Shown here in pieces: positions 61,359 to 64,000 of a stretch of 64,000 bases of DNA; the first letter of the stretch is position 1, and the number at the start of each line of letters is the position of its first letter. The stretch is from assembly GCA_040403495.1 (NCBI GenBank), contig JBBAKM010000011.1, positions 1 to 64,000 of the forward strand, written 5' to 3'. Below the pieces are notes generated by a model. That model was not told where the DNA came from, searched no databases, and saw nothing but the letters and a program-made list of their open reading frames with translations. The DNA comes from JABMMZ01 sp040403495. GTDB lineage: Bacteria > Bacteroidota > Bacteroidia > NS11-12g > UBA955. Both the position numbers and the translations under genes were made by a program.

Positions 61359-63611
61359 ATGAGTACAAGAATTATTGCCATCAAATTAATCTTTTTCCTT
61401 GTGGGATATAGTAGTTTGCATGCTCAAATCAAAACAAATAATCAAGACACAATAGCCATTTTGGAGCTAGATAATGTCACAGTAGAATATAACAAAAAAG
61501 CTTTAGAAAGAATGCGAGAGGTGGAGGGATACAGTATTTTCTCAGCCAAAAAAAATGACATAGTTAAAGTTAGTAATTTAGATGCTAATCTAGTCAATAA
61601 CAATCCTAGGCAAATATTTTCAAGAGTAGCAGGCGTTAGTATATGGGAAAATGATGGTTCGGGCACTCAAGTGTCGGTTGGGGTAAGGGGATTAAATCCT
61701 AACAGAAGTTGGGAGTTCAATACCCGTCAAAATGGGTATGATATATCGAGTGACGTATTTGGGTATCCCGAGGCATACTATAACCCACCGATGGAAGCTG
61801 TTGATAGAATAGAAATTATCCGAGGAGGTGCCTCTTTACAATTTGGTTCTCAGTTTGGAGGATTGTTAAATTATGTGTTGAAAAAAGAAAAGAACAACAA
61901 ACCATTGAGTTTTGAATCTCAAAATACGGTGGGCAGCTATGGAATGTTTAGTTCATACAACGCGCTAAGTGGCAATACCAAAAAGTGGAATTATTCGTTT
62001 TACAACCATTACAGAAAAGGAGACGGTTGGAGACAAAATGGGCAGTATGAAGTTAGAAATACTTATGGATATTTACAGTATAAATTCAATGAAAGAACCA
62101 CCATTTCTGCTGAGTATACCAATATGGATTATAAAATTCAGCAATCGGGTGGTTTAACAGATGCTCAATATGCCGAAAGTAGTCGTCAATCTTTTAGACA
62201 ACGTAATTGGTTTAGCACCCCTTGGCAAGTTGCCAACTTGGATTTTAATACTGTAGTCAATAAAGATTTATCATTTAATGTTAAAGTATTTGGTTTGCTA
62301 GGCGAGAGAAATAGTATAGGTTTTTTGGCTACTCCCAATGTAATGGATACCATAAACCGCGCTATAAACAGTTACAATCACCGACAAGTTGACCGCGATT
62401 TTTATAAGAATATTGGTTCAGAGTTTAGAGGAATGTATTCTTATCGCTTGTTCAAACATAAGAGTAATTTAGCTTTTGGTGCTAGAGTTTACAGAGCAAA
62501 TACTACCAGAAAACAAAGGGGTAGAGGCGATACTGGTTTTGAATATAACACCACTATTTTAACTAATAAGTATCAAACAGAGCTCGATTTTACAACCAAT
62601 AATTTTGCGTTGTTTGCTGAAAATTTATTTAAGTTAAGTAAACGCTTAAGTGTTACACCGGGATTGCGTTACGAAAGCATTAGTTCAAGCATCGGTGGTC
62701 TTTTAAATACAGTTTCAGGTGTGGAGGTAATGGCGACTCCTAGTGTCAATAAAAGAAACTATTTGCTTGCAGGATTAGGGATAGAGTACCAATTAAAACA
62801 AACTAATATTTATGCCAATATCTCTCAAGCTTACCGTCCCATCTTGTTTTCAGACATCACTCCACCAGCCACTACAGATGTCATTGATGAAAACTTAAGA
62901 GATGCCAATGGGATAACCTCAGATATAGGTTACAGAGGAACTATTAAAGACTTTCTTAGTTTTGATGTAAGTGCATTTTACATACAATACAACAACAGAA
63001 TAGGCACAATAAGACAATTTGTAGACAATGACCCTAGCAAAGCAACCTACCAATTCAGAACTAATTTGGGAGAATCTGTGAACCAAGGTTTTGAAGCCTT
63101 TGTTGACTTAAATATTTTTAAAGCACTTAAGATGAACAAAAAATATGGCAACTTAAGTCTTTTTGGATCGTTTGCTTTCATCAATGCTGAATACAAAGAA
63201 TTTAGAACTACTTCGGTTTCAGGTTCTGCGCCTAACATAAGCATTACAGAAAGCAATTTAAAAAACAAGAAAGTAGAATATGCGCCTAATCAAATTCACA
63301 ATTTTGGAATAACATTCTCTGTAAAAGAACTTTCAGTTACTATGCAAACCCGTATTTCTGGCGCAGTGTACACCGATGCAACCAACACAGTAGAACCCAA
63401 TAGTACGGGTACTATTGGCAAATTAGACGGCTATCAAATTTATGATATAAGTTTAACTTATGGTTTCTTAAAAAATTATAACGTCCGTTTTAGCGTTAAT
63501 AATTTATTAGACACCAAGTATGCGACTCGTAGGGCGGGAGGCTATCCAGGTCCGGGTATTTTGCCTGGCGAAGGACGAATCGTTAACCTTGGTTTTGGAC
63601 TTAAATTGTAA
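61359..63611 (+). CDS. TonB-dependent receptor, FecA-like siderophore type
   Basis: This 750-residue protein has a signal peptide (ending SSLHAQ), a TonB-box-like start, a plug domain (NNPRQIFSRVAGVSIWENDG, VDRIEIIRGGASLQFGSQFG) and a 22-strand barrel ending VNLGFGLKL. The plug motif with GLNPNRSWEFNTRQNGYDI and FGYPEAYYNPP is characteristic of Fe(III)-dicitrate/siderophore receptors (FecA group). It imports an iron chelate across the outer membrane with TonB energy. No sigma/anti-sigma pair is nearby; control is probably through the AraC protein upstream. Confidence 0.92.
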   Translation: MSTRIIAIKLIFFLVGYSSLHAQIKTNNQDTIAILELDNVTVEYNKKALERMREVEGYSIFSAKKNDIVKVSNLDANLVNNNPRQIFSRVAGVSIWENDGSGTQVSVGVRGLNPNRSWEFNTRQNGYDISSDVFGYPEAYYNPPMEAVDRIEIIRGGASLQFGSQFGGLLNYVLKKEKNNKPLSFESQNTVGSYGMFSSYNALSGNTKKWNYSFYNHYRKGDGWRQNGQYEVRNTYGYLQYKFNERTTISAEYTNMDYKIQQSGGLTDAQYAESSRQSFRQRNWFSTPWQVANLDFNTVVNKDLSFNVKVFGLLGERNSIGFLATPNVMDTINRAINSYNHRQVDRDFYKNIGSEFRGMYSYRLFKHKSNLAFGARVYRANTTRKQRGRGDTGFEYNTTILTNKYQTELDFTTNNFALFAENLFKLSKRLSVTPGLRYESISSSIGGLLNTVSGVEVMATPSVNKRNYLLAGLGIEYQLKQTNIYANISQAYRPILFSDITPPATTDVIDENLRDANGITSDIGYRGTIKDFLSFDVSAFYIQYNNRIGTIRQFVDNDPSKATYQFRTNLGESVNQGFEAFVDLNIFKALKMNKKYGNLSLFGSFAFINAEYKEFRTTSVSGSAPNISITESNLKNKKVEYAPNQIHNFGITFSVKELSVTMQTRISGAVYTDATNTVEPNSTGTIGKLDGYQIYDISLTYGFLKNYNVRFSVNNLLDTKYATRRAGGYPGPGILPGEGRIVNLGFGLKL

Positions 63612-63793
63612 AGGTAAGGAGTTTACTTCAATCGCAATGAATGGAATAATTTATTGATAAATGTGTCGATAGTTGCGGACTGCTTATTTTGGGGTATGGT
63701 TTTTATTTCAGAAAAATGAGTAGTCCGCTTTCGGTCCCTATTTCGGTCCAAATTTTTTTAAAACCCTAAACCACTGTTTTTGTGTCGCCGGTA
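63612..63793. other. Intergenic region, no gene seen
   Basis: This 182-bp stretch contains a weak inverted pair GCGGACT (63675-63681) and AGTCCGC (63722-63728) with a 40-nt loop, and the direct repeat TTTCGGTCC. No terminator-like stem with T-run and no reading frame is supported. Confidence 0.5.
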
Positions 63794-64000
63794 TTACCAA
63801 CCATTTTTGATTATTTTTTTCACTATGACTTGTTCGTTGTGTTTAAATTTAATGAACAACATACCATTAGGGATAGTAGATAAATCTATTTTTTGATTGA
63901 TTACAGTAGACGCTTGTAACAATCGCCCATCCATAGCGTAAATGGCGTATTCAATAGTATTCATTTGGTTATTCTCAATCCATATTTCATTACCACTTGG
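63794..64000 (-). CDS. Partial CDS: C-terminus of a T9SS-sorted protein
   Basis: On the minus strand an open frame runs from the window end to a TAA at 63794-63796 and encodes 68 residues. It begins PSGNEIWIENN, followed by YAIYAMDGRLLQ, IDLSTIPNGMLFIKF and a basic end VIVKKIIKNGW, the order of a type A T9SS sorting domain. The N-terminal part lies outside the window, so the cargo type is unknown. It is convergent with the TonB-dependent receptor gene. Confidence 0.75.
   Translation of the reverse strand, partial: PSGNEIWIENNQMNTIEYAIYAMDGRLLQASTVINQKIDLSTIPNGMLFIKFKHNEQVIVKKIIKNGW

Noticed and set aside
63675..63728. Inverted repeat GCGGACT/AGTCCGC after the TonB-dependent receptor gene
   Set aside because: The arms are only 7 bp with a loop of about 40 nt and no T-run; not a credible terminator.

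Overview
The window is a 64 kb piece of an AT-rich Bacteroidota genome, probably an uncultured or poorly characterised flavobacterial or chitinophagal-type lineage from a draft assembly with two 100-N gaps. Evidence for the phylum: four proteins ending in a type IX secretion (T9SS) sorting domain, the TAnnTTTG-type -7 promoter element upstream of many genes, the Bacteroidota-specific gene pairs hemD-DUF4271 and mrp-nfu, a DUF4846 lipoprotein, a PG_1098-like methyltransferase, a bacillithiol-linked YtxJ protein, and a split MetH behind a SAM-I riboswitch. No rRNA, tRNA, CRISPR array or prophage was seen. The lineage assignment is inference; no search was run. Layout. 1-1.4 kb: an IS200/IS605-type Y1 transposase set inside arrays of short 5-bp-stem, 3-nt-loop hairpin repeats, broken by both assembly gaps. 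1.4-15.7 kb: FAD oxidoreductase, small membrane protein, a MoxR ATPase next to three parvulin/SurA-type envelope foldases, cysS, a RidA protein, a WD40 protein, malic enzyme, a LUD protein and panC. 15.8-34 kb: a large T9SS BNR/VPS10-like protein, lipA, OsmC, ytxJ with a 45-residue lipoprotein, hemD, DUF4271, a TamA/BamA-like barrel, a 37-residue lipoprotein, LMW phosphatase, a GT-C enzyme, a SET-domain methyltransferase directly followed by a histone-H1-like Lys/Ala/Pro protein, an M1 peptidase, a TPR protein and a ComA-like phosphosulfolactate synthase. 34-35.4 kb: a gene-poor island of nested palindromes and duplicated gene 3' ends. 35.4-47.5 kb: tatD, enoyl-CoA hydratase, der, small lipoproteins, a PorV-like protein, mrp, nfu, tdk and comEC. 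47.6-58.8 kb: a 1355-residue T9SS surface protein, a DUF4846 lipoprotein, SAM riboswitch plus metH, a PKD/T9SS protein, maf, a UbiA prenyltransferase and a rhomboid protease. 58.8-64 kb: a Fic gene with repeated operator-like sites, flanked by a 147-bp duplication of the rhomboid 3' end, then an AraC regulator with a TonB-dependent receptor and the end of one more T9SS cargo gene. How it fits together: most of the window is housekeeping plus envelope biogenesis. The accessory content sits in three places (0-1.4 kb, 34-35.4 kb, 58.8-60.4 kb). In the last two, a gene 3' end is present twice on either side of inserted material, each copy keeping its own stop codon. The most interesting candidate system is the SET/H1-like pair at 28.0-28.9 kb. 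The second is the Fic cargo, with its own promoter overlapped by four copies of a 15-bp site and a C-terminal winged helix in the Fic protein that could bind them.
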